From the NCBI RefSeq assembly GCF_004152845.1, contig NZ_SEON01000004.1:310001-374000 (forward strand): a stretch of 64,000 nt of DNA, read 5' to 3'. Numbering within the stretch: the stretch's first letter is position 1; every line of letters starts with the position of its first letter. The stretch is from Sphingobium fuliginis. GTDB lineage: Bacteria > Pseudomonadota > Alphaproteobacteria > Sphingomonadales > Sphingomonadaceae. Positions 37,915 to 46,679 of this stretch are shown piece by piece. The notes under the pieces were generated by a model. It was not told the origin of the DNA, did not search any database, and saw only the letters and a list, made by a program, of their open reading frames with translations. The translations under genes and the position numbers were made by a program.

Positions 37915-39456
37915 TCAGCGCAGCCAGACCGCATTGGGCTGCGCGCTATGGCTTTTCAATTCCTTGCGCGTTTCGGAATCGACCTCCTTCAACAGCACTT
38001 CATAGCCCCAGAGATTCGCCAGATTTTGCAATACCATAGCGGCATCGCGGGCCTCCAGTTGGACGCCGTCCAGCACCGAATGCTCGACGATCAGCTTGCG
38101 GTCGCCCGCCAAGTCGACATCGACCACCTGTATGTCGGGTTCCTGCCGCCCGATTTCATATTCCCGCGCCAGGGAGCGCCGAATCCGGCGATAGCCGCGC
38201 TCATCGTGAATGGCGTCGACCCGCAGTTCCGATTCGCCCTGCTTGTCGAGGATCTTGAACAGCCGCCATTGCCGGATCAGATGTGGGCTCAGAAATTGCG
38301 AAACGAAGCTTTCGTCCCGATAATTGGCCCATATGTCCTTCAGCACCTCCATCGGGTCGCCCGATCCGGCAATATCCCCGAACCATTCGCGATCCTCCTC
38401 CGTCGGCGCCCGGCAGACCCTTTCGATGTCCGACATGATGCCGAAGCCCAGGGCATAGGGGTTGAAACCGCCAAATTGTCCTGAATCATAGGTGGGTTGA
38501 TAGACAACATTGGTATGGGATGAGAGGAATTCCATGAAGGCGCCGTCGGTCAGCCATCCCCGTTCGTGCAGCGTCGTCATGATGCGATAATGGGTGTAGG
38601 TCGCAGCGCCTTCGTTCATCGCCTTGGTCTGGCGCTGCGGGTAGAAATATTGCGCGATCAACCGCACGATCCGCAAAATCTCCCGTTGCCAGCTTTCCAA
38701 CCGGGGGCCGGACTTTTCCAGGAAATAGAGGATATTTTCCTGCGGCAGTCCCAGCGCCGCCCGTCTGGCGTCGCTGGGGATCGCATCCGCCTTCGCTCCA
38801 GTGGGCACGGTGCGCCACAGATCGTCATAGATGCGGTCGCGATAAGCCTGCCGTTCCGCCTCCCGCGCCGCCTCCGCCTTCAAGTCCCTTGGGCGGACGC
38901 GCGGATAGCGATGCACGCCCTGGTTCATCAGCGCATGGGCGGCGTCCAGCACCCGCTCGACCGGCAATTGGCCGTAGCGCTCCTCGCATTGCGCGATGTA
39001 GCGCTTGGCGAATTCCAGATAATCCAGAATTCCCTCGGCATCGGTCCATTGCTTGAAGACATAATTATTCTTGAAGAAATGATTATGCCCGAAGGCCGCA
39101 TGGGCGATGACCAGCGTCTGCATCGTCGCGCTGTTTTCCTGCATCAGATAGTTGATGCAGGGATCGCTGTTGATGACCAGCTCATAGGCCAGGCCGCGCA
39201 GCCCCTTGCGGTACATCATCTCATTGGTCACGAACTGCTTGCCGAAGGACCAATGCTTGTAGAAGAGCGGCATGCCGATGGAGGAATAGGCGTCCAGCAT
39301 CTGCTCCGCGCTGATGACCTCTATCTGGTTGGGATAGATGTCGAGCTTCATTTCCTGGAGCGCGATGGGCTCGATCGTTTCGTAAATGCGGTTGATGAGC
39401 GCGAAGTCCCAATCGCTTCCCGTGAACAGCGGGGCGGACGCCAGTTCGACCGTCAT
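37915..39456 (-). CDS. SpoVR/YcgB-family protein
   Basis: A 513-residue cytoplasmic protein of the SpoVR family, almost the full family length. Conserved blocks include FYKHWSFGKQF, YELVINSDPCINYLMQEN, AHAAFGHNHFFKNNY and NPYALGFGIMSDIERV. The biochemical role is unknown; in Enterobacteria the yeaG-yeaH-ycgB genes are part of the stationary-phase/nutrient stress response, and here too the three are adjacent. It follows yeaH by 13 bases. Confidence 0.93.
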   Translation of the reverse strand: MTVELASAPLFTGSDWDFALINRIYETIEPIALQEMKLDIYPNQIEVISAEQMLDAYSSIGMPLFYKHWSFGKQFVTNEMMYRKGLRGLAYELVINSDPCINYLMQENSATMQTLVIAHAAFGHNHFFKNNYVFKQWTDAEGILDYLEFAKRYIAQCEERYGQLPVERVLDAAHALMNQGVHRYPRVRPRDLKAEAAREAERQAYRDRIYDDLWRTVPTGAKADAIPSDARRAALGLPQENILYFLEKSGPRLESWQREILRIVRLIAQYFYPQRQTKAMNEGAATYTHYRIMTTLHERGWLTDGAFMEFLSSHTNVVYQPTYDSGQFGGFNPYALGFGIMSDIERVCRAPTEEDREWFGDIAGSGDPMEVLKDIWANYRDESFVSQFLSPHLIRQWRLFKILDKQGESELRVDAIHDERGYRRIRRSLAREYEIGRQEPDIQVVDVDLAGDRKLIVEHSVLDGVQLEARDAAMVLQNLANLWGYEVLLKEVDSETRKELKSHSAQPNAVWLR

Positions 39457-39469
39457 GCCGGTTCCACCT

Positions 39470-40777
39470 TCATGAACTCCGCTCCGCCACGCCCTTGCGC
39501 TGGAACAACTCCCGGAAAACCGGATAGATTTCCCGCCGATGATGCACCTTGCGCATTACGAAATTGCGGTTTGCCTCGCTGACCGGGGCATAGGCCTGCC
39601 ACAGTCCGGTCGTCGTGCCGATGGTCTCTATGTCGGCGAATTCCTCTCGCCCGACTTCCAGATAGGCGAAATATTGGCTGAAGGGCAGGATTTCCTGCTG
39701 CATCAGGCTGACCACCCGACCATTGTCGGACTGCATGGTGTCGCCGTCCGACGCCTGCGCCACATAGATGTTCCAGTCATCCGGACGGAAGCGTTCCTGC
39801 ACCACCTCGATCAGTTTCTCCAGCGCGCTCGACACCAAAGTTCCGCCCGTCACCGTGCTGTAGAAGAAGGTCTGCTCATCCACCTCCGCCGCCCGGTCGG
39901 TATGGTGGATGAACACCACCTCCACATGCTCGTAGCAGCGCGACAGGAACAGGTGCAGCAGCGCGAAGAAACGCTTCGCCAGATCCTTCATATGCTCCGT
40001 CATGGAGCCGGAGACGTCCATCAGGCAGAACATCACTGCCTGGGCCACGGGCTTGGGCACCGTCTCAAACCGGCGATAGCGCAGGTCCACAGGGTCGATA
40101 TAGGCGATCAGGTTGCGGCGGCGGATGACGGTCGAGCGTTCCTCGCGCAATGCCTCCAGTCGTACGGCATCGTCGGGCAGGGCCGGATCGCGCGCCTCGA
40201 TCAGCGCGATCTCCTCCTCGATCCGGGCAAGATCGGCGCCCTTGGGACGGCGCAGCGCCAACCGACGCGACATCGCCTTCTGCATGGTGCGCGGCACGGA
40301 CAGGTTGGACGGGTTGCCGACCGTCGAATAGCCTGCCCGCCTTATGCCGTCGACCGCCCCGCCGATCAGCCGCCTTTTGGCGAGGTCCGGCAGCTCCAGA
40401 TCGTCGAGGAACAGATCCAGAAACTCTTCCCGGCTGAGCGCAAACTGGAAATCGTCATTCCCCTCGCCCTGCCCGGCCTTCGACCCCGCGCCCGCGCCGC
40501 CATCGGGCCGCTTGATCCGGTCGCCTTCCATATAATCGTGATTGCCGGGGAAGACCCGTTCGCGGCTGCCCCCCTGCGCGGCGCGGTGCAGCGTCGGTTC
40601 GTGGATGACGTCGCGCTGGATCGAAATCTGGCCTTCCTTGTCCAGATCCTTGATGCTGCGGTCCTTCAGGCTGTCGCGCACCGCCTGTTGCACATATGCC
40701 CTTGCCCTCCGCAGGAAGCGCTGCCTGTTGACCAGGCTTTTGCCTCCTGGATTCAACCGTCTGTCGACTATGTGCAT
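39470..40777 (-). CDS. YeaH/YhbH-family (DUF444) von Willebrand A-like protein
   Basis: A 435-residue protein from the ATG at 40777, where the homologous start MHIVDRRLNPGGKS begins; an in-frame start 57 bases upstream would overlap the kinase gene. Features are the N-terminal VNRQRFLRRAR, a central basic region, and a VWA-like fold with CLMDVSGSMTEHMKDLAKR (MIDAS-like DxSGS) and FIHHTDRAAEV. It is the partner of the PrkA kinase upstream and perhaps its substrate or adaptor. Confidence 0.92.
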   Translation of the reverse strand: MHIVDRRLNPGGKSLVNRQRFLRRARAYVQQAVRDSLKDRSIKDLDKEGQISIQRDVIHEPTLHRAAQGGSRERVFPGNHDYMEGDRIKRPDGGAGAGSKAGQGEGNDDFQFALSREEFLDLFLDDLELPDLAKRRLIGGAVDGIRRAGYSTVGNPSNLSVPRTMQKAMSRRLALRRPKGADLARIEEEIALIEARDPALPDDAVRLEALREERSTVIRRRNLIAYIDPVDLRYRRFETVPKPVAQAVMFCLMDVSGSMTEHMKDLAKRFFALLHLFLSRCYEHVEVVFIHHTDRAAEVDEQTFFYSTVTGGTLVSSALEKLIEVVQERFRPDDWNIYVAQASDGDTMQSDNGRVVSLMQQEILPFSQYFAYLEVGREEFADIETIGTTTGLWQAYAPVSEANRNFVMRKVHHRREIYPVFRELFQRKGVAERSS

Positions 40778-40796
40778 GGCGGGCTTGGCGCCTCCA

Positions 40797-42740
40797 TCAT
40801 CCGGCCTGCTTGACGCGTATATACCATTCGACAAGCCGCCGAACCTGCCGCTCAGTATAGCCTCTTTCGATCATCCGCGCGACGAATTCGTCATGCTTGG
40901 TCGCGGTTTCGCCGTCCTTCTTCGATCCGAAGCTGATGACCGGCAGCAGGTCCTCGACCTGGCTGAACATCCGCTTCTCGATCACCTCGCGGATTTTCTC
41001 GTAACTGGTCCATGACGGGTTGCGCCCGTCATTGCTGGCCCGCATGCGCAGCGCGAACTTCACCACCTCGTTGCGGAAATCCTTGGGATTGGCGATCCCG
41101 GCGGGCTTTTCGGTCTTGGACAGTTCCTGGTTGATGACCTCCCGGTCCAGCAATTGACCCGTGTCCGGGTCCTTGAAGTCCAGATCCTCGATCCACGCAT
41201 CGGCATAGGCGACATAACGGTCGAACAGGTTCTGCCCATAATCATGGTAGGATTCGAGATAGGCCTTCTGGATTTCATTGCCGATGAACTCGGCATAGCG
41301 CGGCGCCAGTTCGCCCTTGATGAACTCCAGATAGCGGGATTCGATCTCGGCGGGGAACTGCTCCTGCCGGACCATGCCCTCCAGCACATACATGAGGTGC
41401 ACGGGATCGGCCGCAATCTCATTGGTGTCATGGTTGAAGGTGGCCGACAGCGCCTTGAAGGCGAAGCGGGTCGAAATGCCCGACATGCCCTCGTCCACGC
41501 CAGCAGCGTCGCGATATTCCTGAAGACTCTTGGCCCTCGGATCGATTTCCCGCAGCATCTCGCCGTCATAGACGCGCATCTTGGAATAGAGATTGCTGTT
41601 CTCATGCTCCCGCAGCCGCGTCAGCACGGAGAAACGCGCCAGCATGTCCAAAGTCCCCGGCGCGCAGGGCGCCTTGTTCAGGTCCGATTCCCGCAGCAAC
41701 TTCTCATAGACATGCCGTTCTTCGGTGGCCTGCAAACTATAGGGAACCTTGATGACGTAGATACGGTCGATAAAGGCTTCGTTATTCTTGTTGTTCTTGA
41801 AATTCGCCCATTCCGATTCATTGCTATGGGCCATGATGATGCCGGTATAGGGAATGGCGCCGATATTCTCCGTGCCGATATAATTGCCCTCCTGCGTCGC
41901 GGTCAGCAACGGGTGGAGCATCTTGATCGGCGCCTTGAACATCTCGACGAATTCCAGCATGCCCTGGTTCGCCCGGTTGAGCCCGCCCGAATAGCTGTAG
42001 GCGTCCGGATCGTTCTGCGAGAGCATCTCCAGCTTGCGGATGTCGACCTTGCCGACCAGCGAACTGATGTCCTGGTTGTTCTCGTCGCCCGGCTCGGTCT
42101 TGGCGATGGCGACCTGCCGCATGCGGGACGGCATCATCCGCACGACCCTGAACTGGGATATGTCGCCGCCATATTCATCCAGCCGCTTGCGGCACCAGGG
42201 GCTGATCATGCCGGTCAGCCGCCGCCGGGGAATGGCGTAATTCTCCTCGATATAGTCGCCATGGGTTTCGGCGTCGAACAAGGCGAGCGGGCTTTCGAAG
42301 ATCGGGCTGATCTCATCCCCCGCCTTCAGCACATAGATGGGATGCACCTCCATCAGCGCCTTCAGCCGTTCGGCCAGGGACGACTTGCCGCCGCCCACCG
42401 GACCCAGCAGGTAGAGGATCTGCTTGCGCTCCTCCAATCCCTGGCTGGCGTGGCGCAGGAAACTGACGATATGCTCGATTGTCCCTTCCATGCCGTAGAA
42501 ATTGGTGAAGCTCTTGTAGCGGCGGATGGTCCGGTTCATGAAGATCCGGCCCAGCCGCTGATCGCGCGAGGTGTCGATGATCTCCGGCTCACCGATTGCA
42601 GCCAGCAGCCGCTCCGGCGCGGACGCATGCATCAATGGATCGTTGCGACATCCCAGCAGATAATCTTCGATAGACATTTCGGCCTGACGCCGATCATCGA
42701 ACTTCCGCGTGAAGCTGGAAAACAGCTCATTCTTTGTCAC
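40797..42740 (-). CDS. prkA: PrkA-family serine protein kinase (YeaG)
   Basis: A 647-residue protein. The AAA+ part has Walker A GPVGGGKSS at about 113-121, and the domain order (PrkA AAA, then C-terminal PrkA domain) with length near 640 is standard. Other blocks are IRRYKSFTNFYGMEGTIEHI, ENIGAIPYTGIIMAHSNESEW and LGCRNDPLMHASAPERLL. It starts the YeaG-YeaH-SpoVR operon. I looked for a sigma-54 promoter upstream and found no convincing one. Confidence 0.95.
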   Translation of the reverse strand: MTKNELFSSFTRKFDDRRQAEMSIEDYLLGCRNDPLMHASAPERLLAAIGEPEIIDTSRDQRLGRIFMNRTIRRYKSFTNFYGMEGTIEHIVSFLRHASQGLEERKQILYLLGPVGGGKSSLAERLKALMEVHPIYVLKAGDEISPIFESPLALFDAETHGDYIEENYAIPRRRLTGMISPWCRKRLDEYGGDISQFRVVRMMPSRMRQVAIAKTEPGDENNQDISSLVGKVDIRKLEMLSQNDPDAYSYSGGLNRANQGMLEFVEMFKAPIKMLHPLLTATQEGNYIGTENIGAIPYTGIIMAHSNESEWANFKNNKNNEAFIDRIYVIKVPYSLQATEERHVYEKLLRESDLNKAPCAPGTLDMLARFSVLTRLREHENSNLYSKMRVYDGEMLREIDPRAKSLQEYRDAAGVDEGMSGISTRFAFKALSATFNHDTNEIAADPVHLMYVLEGMVRQEQFPAEIESRYLEFIKGELAPRYAEFIGNEIQKAYLESYHDYGQNLFDRYVAYADAWIEDLDFKDPDTGQLLDREVINQELSKTEKPAGIANPKDFRNEVVKFALRMRASNDGRNPSWTSYEKIREVIEKRMFSQVEDLLPVISFGSKKDGETATKHDEFVARMIERGYTERQVRRLVEWYIRVKQAG

Positions 42741-43130
42741 TGGCGACTCCCGCTAAAGTAGCCATGGAATGTATATAGACCCTTATGGTCTGTAAAAACA
42801 GTGCAATAGAACCTGTTCAGAGTAAAAAATTCAAATCTGTCCAATCGTCGATCTGCATGTTTCTGCAAAAAGAACGCACGATGCTTATCCGGCCACGCAG
42901 AAGCATTTCCGGCAATCGCACGACCATCTTCATGCGACCGGCAAGATCATTACCGCGCCGCCGTCATGCAGCATCTTCCAATCGGCGCGACGTTCCCCCG
43001 CCGCGATATGATGCATAGTGTCACCTGAGCCCCCGGGAGGGAAGAGGGTAAAGGAGATAATCTCACCAGGGGTGCATTGGTTCCCAGGCATGGAACGATG
43101 CGATCGCGCCGATCGAAGGCTGCATTGCGT
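42741..43130. other. Gene-free intergenic region between prkA and the histidine kinase gene
   Basis: About 390 bases, locally A+T-richer than the surroundings (42770-42860). No convincing ORF, RNA gene or known promoter motif. It must hold the prkA promoter. Confidence 0.5.
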
Positions 43131-43152
43131 GTGCTGAACTTGTTTCAGCATC
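43131..43152. repeat. REP-like palindrome TGCTGAA/TTCAGCA
   Basis: TGCTGAA (43132-43138) and TTCAGCA (43144-43150) form a 7-base-pair hairpin with a CTTGT loop. It lies 23 bases downstream of the histidine kinase stop, so it could also help end that transcript. Its form matches a dispersed intergenic palindrome family. Confidence 0.55.
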
Positions 43153-43174
43153 CTTCCCGCCTGCGGAAATGCCG

Positions 43175-44545
43175 TTACGCCCGCATGTCTATCGTGGCGA
43201 TCAGCCCGCCATCCGGCGCATTGGCCAGGCGCACGGACGCCTCGAAACTCAGCGCCAGCGATCGCGCGATGGTGAGGCCGATGCCGGTCCCGGGCCGCCC
43301 GCCGGGCTGCCCCGCCACACCGCGGGTGAAGGGTTCGAACATCTGGTCCAACTGATCGGGCGCGATGCCCGGCCCATGGTCGCGCACCTCGATCAGCACG
43401 CGCGCGCCCTGCCGCATGCAACTGACGTCGGCGCTGCCGCCATATTTCACGGCATTGTTCACCAGATTGCTGATGCAGCGGGTCAGCGCGTTGGGCTTCA
43501 CCCGGACCGTGCCGCCGCAGCCTGACAGGAAACGCACGGGCAATCCCAGGTCCTGCGCGTCTTCGGCCATGCTGGTCAGCAGCGAATCGATGTCGATCAC
43601 CGACCAGTCCTCCTGCGCCTCCGTGCTCGCCGCCAGGTCCAGCCCTTCGCGGACCAGCGTCATCATCGCCTGGTGATCCTGCAAGAGGCGGGCCCGCAAC
43701 TCCTCGTTCTCCACCAGTTCCAGCCGCAAGCGCAGGCGGGTGAGCGGCGTCTGAAGATCATGGCTGATCGCCGCCAGCAACTGCGTCCGCTCGGCAAAGC
43801 CCGCACGGACCCGGCGCTGCATCAGGTTGAAGGTCGACAGGGCGGCCCGCACTTCTTCCGGCCCCCGCTCCGGGATTTCCTCCGGATCGACCGATACCGA
43901 AAAGGCTTCGGCCGCCCGCTCCAGCCGGCGCAGCGGCTTGGCGACGAAGCGCGCGACGACGATCGCCAGCCCCGCCGAGGACAGCAGGATCAGCAGCAGG
44001 TAGATCGGCTTGGCGAGATTGCTGGGCGGCTTGACGACCCGCGGCAAATAGAGGGCGAGCGACCGCCGTTCGCCCGTGCCGTCGGTGAAGCGCACGACCC
44101 AGCAATCGGGCCGTGGCGCGTCGATCAGACCCGCCGCCCGATTGTTCGGATCGACCTTGCCGGCCGGAAAGCACAGCCCGACCGGCACCTGCCCCGCTTC
44201 GGGGTTGGAGTGCGGCCCGAAACGCACCGCCAGCGCGTCCGCCAGCGTCGGGTCCGGGTCCGCCAGCGCCACGCCCTCCGGCGCGGTCCTCGCCCCCATG
44301 ATCTGCTGGTCCTTCAGCATCGCCTCTATCTTGACCGGATCGTGACTCAGCCGCTGCGCGATGTCGACGGCGCTGGCCACGACGCGCTGGAGGCGCCAGC
44401 GCTCGAAATCGAGATGCCGGGCCTGCTCCGCGACCAGCAGCGCCAGCACGGCGGCGATCGTCATGCCGACGGTCAGCAGCAGGAATATCTGTCCCACCAG
44501 CGACCGGAAGAAATTGCGCGCCCGCGCCACGACGGGGATCATCAT
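43175..44545 (-). CDS. Sensor histidine kinase, EnvZ-like
   Basis: A 456-residue kinase: TM1 (about 18-38), a periplasmic domain of about 140 residues with two Cys, TM2 (about 180-200), HAMP, then the HisKA box with His262 in AAISHDLQTPLTR and ATPase boxes N (NLVNNAVKYGG), G1 (DHGPGIAP) and G2 (GTGIGLTIA). It is downstream of its response regulator and divergent from an RND operon. Confidence 0.92.
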   Translation of the reverse strand: MMIPVVARARNFFRSLVGQIFLLLTVGMTIAAVLALLVAEQARHLDFERWRLQRVVASAVDIAQRLSHDPVKIEAMLKDQQIMGARTAPEGVALADPDPTLADALAVRFGPHSNPEAGQVPVGLCFPAGKVDPNNRAAGLIDAPRPDCWVVRFTDGTGERRSLALYLPRVVKPPSNLAKPIYLLLILLSSAGLAIVVARFVAKPLRRLERAAEAFSVSVDPEEIPERGPEEVRAALSTFNLMQRRVRAGFAERTQLLAAISHDLQTPLTRLRLRLELVENEELRARLLQDHQAMMTLVREGLDLAASTEAQEDWSVIDIDSLLTSMAEDAQDLGLPVRFLSGCGGTVRVKPNALTRCISNLVNNAVKYGGSADVSCMRQGARVLIEVRDHGPGIAPDQLDQMFEPFTRGVAGQPGGRPGTGIGLTIARSLALSFEASVRLANAPDGGLIATIDMRA

Positions 44546-44563
44546 GCGCCGATCATCCGCCCG

Positions 44564-45292
44564 TCATTCATAGGTCACCGTGCTCGCCAGCACATAGCCT
44601 TCGCCCCGCACCGTCAGGATCAGGCCGTCGCCGCCCGGGCTGTCGGCCAGTTTCTGCCGCAACCGGCTGACCTGCAGGTCTATGGACCGGTCGAACGCCG
44701 CCGTGGCCCGGCGTTCGGGCACCAGCGCCTCGCGCGCGAGCACCACATTGGGTTCCTCGATAAAGCGCGACAGCAGCCGGAATTCGGCGGAGGAGAGCAT
44801 GATCAGCCGCTCGTCGCTGGCGATCAGCCGCCGCTGGAACAGGTCGAGCCGCCACGATCCGAAGCGGGCGATCCGCGCCGTCTTCTGCCGCGCCGGCTCC
44901 TCGCTGCGCGACCGCCGCAGCAGGTTGCGCACCCGCACCAGCAGCTCGCGCGGCTCGAACGGCTTGGTCAGATAATCGTCCGCGCCCAGTTCCAATCCCA
45001 GCACCCGGTCTATGGCGCTGCCCCGCGCCGTCACCATGATGATCTGAACCCCATTGCCCTGCCCCCGCAATTCCCGGCACAGCGACAGGCCGTCGCCGTC
45101 TGGCAGGTTGAGGTCGAGCACGATGAGGTCGACCGCCCCCGCCGCCATGAGCCCCCGCAACTCGGCAAGGCTGCCGGCCGCCTCCACCTCATAATGGTCC
45201 TGCGCAAGCTGTCCGACGATCAGCCCCCTTATGTCCTCATCATCATCGACGACGATCACGCGGAACGGGCGGGATGGCGGCATATCGGGCAT
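44564..45292 (-). CDS. OmpR-family response regulator
   Basis: A 242-residue protein. The receiver domain has acidic VVDDDED, phospho-acceptor Asp60 in LDLNLPDGDG and the Lys of TKPFEP. The C-terminal winged helix has the family pattern RSIDLQVSRLRQKL and RGEGYVLA. The ATG at 45292 or the ATG at 45283 may be used. It is divergent from the adaptor gene of the RND operon, 245 bases apart, so it probably controls that operon and itself. Confidence 0.92.
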   Translation of the reverse strand: MPDMPPSRPFRVIVVDDDEDIRGLIVGQLAQDHYEVEAAGSLAELRGLMAAGAVDLIVLDLNLPDGDGLSLCRELRGQGNGVQIIMVTARGSAIDRVLGLELGADDYLTKPFEPRELLVRVRNLLRRSRSEEPARQKTARIARFGSWRLDLFQRRLIASDERLIMLSSAEFRLLSRFIEEPNVVLAREALVPERRATAAFDRSIDLQVSRLRQKLADSPGGDGLILTVRGEGYVLASTVTYE

Positions 45293-45433
45293 CGTCTCCT
45301 TCTAACCGCATTCGCGCGGCAAGTCTGCGCTCGCGGCGGCGGCCGTTACATATCGATACAATCCGCTACACAATGATCCAACCGGATGAAAAGTCGCTCT
45401 ACCATGCGACATGATGAAGAGGGATGAGGAGCA

Positions 45434-45502
45434 GGTCGGCGCCCCTTTTGAAGGAGCCGACCTTCGCCCGGCGCGCCCCTCCCTCCCCCTGCGCCGGGCG
45501 AA
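45434..45502 (+). promoter_or_regulatory. Tandem hairpins in the efflux-operon leader
   Basis: Two adjacent perfect inverted repeats: GGTCGGC (45434-45440) with GCCGACC (45456-45462), then immediately TTCGCCCGGCGC (45463-45474) with its complement at 45491-45502. They end 34 bases before the adaptor ATG. They could be a structured RNA leader or a dyad for a regulator. No U-tract, so not an ordinary terminator. Confidence 0.5.
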
Positions 45503-45536
45503 GTCCCCATCTTCATTCTGGACCCGCCCGACGACC

Positions 45537-46667
45537 ATGCCCAGCCGCCTCCCCGCCCTTCGGACCGCCCCCATGGCGCTTTGCGTCCTTGTCGCCGCCT
45601 GCGGTCACAAGGAGGCGCCGAAAAAGGGACCGGTGGAGGTCGGGGTGGTGACTCTGGCGGCGCAGGATGTGACCGTATCCACCGAACTGCCCGGCCGCAC
45701 CGCCTCCACCATGATGTCGGAGGTCCGGCCGCAGGTCGCCGGCGTCGTCCAGAAGCGGCTGTTCGCGGAGGGTTCGACGGTCAGGGCGGGCCAGCCCCTC
45801 TACCAGATCGACCCCTCGCTCTACCGCGCCTCCCGCGACGAGGCGCAGGCCACCTTGGCCAGCGCGCAGGCGACCGCCGCCGCCGCGCAGGCAAGGGCCA
45901 GTCGCTACCGTACGCTAGGCCAGAGCGAGGCGGTGAGCGCGCAGGATCGCGACGACGTCATCGCCACGGCCCGTCAGGCCGCCGCCGCCGTGCAACAGGC
46001 CCGCGCCACGCTCCAGACGGCGGGCATCAACCTCAACTTCACGCAGGTCCGGGCGCCGATCAGCGGGCGCATAGGCCGGTCCGCCGTGACGCCCGGCGCG
46101 CTGGTGACGGCCAGCCAGGCGACGCCGCTCGCCATCATCCAGCAGCTCGACCCGATCTTCGTCGATGTGACGCAATCGAGCGCAAAGCTGCTCCAGTTGC
46201 GCCGCGCGCTGGCGGCGGGCAAGGCGCTGCCCGCCAGCGCCACGATCCGGCTGAAACTGGACGACGGCACCGATTATCCGCTGGAAGGCCGCATCGAATT
46301 TGCCGAGCCCATCGTCGATCCCGACAGCGGCACCGTCACGCTGCGCGCCCGCTTCCCCAATCCGGACGGCCTGCTGCTGCCCGGCATGTTCGTGCGCGTG
46401 GTCGCGCCGCAGTCGGTCGTGCCGAATGCGATACTGGTGCCGCAGCAGGGCATCAGCCGCGATCCCAAGGGCAACGCCACCGCGCTGGTGGTGGACAAGG
46501 GGAACAAGGTCGAACGGCGCACCGTCACCGCCGCGCAGGCCGTGGGCGACAAATGGCTGATCACCGACGGATTGCGGAGGGGCGACAGGCTGATCGTCGA
46601 GGGCACGGACAAGGTGCAGCCCGGCGACACGGTCAAGGCCGTTCCGGTCGACCAGGCCGCGAAATAA
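45537..46667 (+). CDS. RND efflux periplasmic adaptor (AcrA-type lipoprotein)
   Basis: A 376-residue protein from the ATG at 45537, chosen because it begins a lipoprotein signal with lipobox LVAAC. The frame is open upstream to 45411 but the extension is only leader sequence with hairpins. It shows the lipoyl motif (VAGVVQKRLFAEGSTVRAGQPLYQ in two parts around PSLY), a helical hairpin (about 80-150), and beta-barrel blocks (RAPISGRIGRSAVTPGALV). No clear Shine-Dalgarno is seen. First gene of adaptor-pump-channel order. Confidence 0.92.
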   Translation: MPSRLPALRTAPMALCVLVAACGHKEAPKKGPVEVGVVTLAAQDVTVSTELPGRTASTMMSEVRPQVAGVVQKRLFAEGSTVRAGQPLYQIDPSLYRASRDEAQATLASAQATAAAAQARASRYRTLGQSEAVSAQDRDDVIATARQAAAAVQQARATLQTAGINLNFTQVRAPISGRIGRSAVTPGALVTASQATPLAIIQQLDPIFVDVTQSSAKLLQLRRALAAGKALPASATIRLKLDDGTDYPLEGRIEFAEPIVDPDSGTVTLRARFPNPDGLLLPGMFVRVVAPQSVVPNAILVPQQGISRDPKGNATALVVDKGNKVERRTVTAAQAVGDKWLITDGLRRGDRLIVEGTDKVQPGDTVKAVPVDQAAK

Positions 46668-46679
46668 GGGGCCGGGACC

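Noticed and set aside
42741..42990. Sigma-54 promoter before prkA, as known for yeaG of Enterobacteria
   Set aside because: No TGGCAC-N5-TTGC-like pair on the minus strand good enough to report.
45411..45536. Upstream start of the efflux adaptor
   Set aside because: The extension crosses two perfect hairpins and would bury the lipoprotein signal; the ATG at 45537 gives the proper lipobox.
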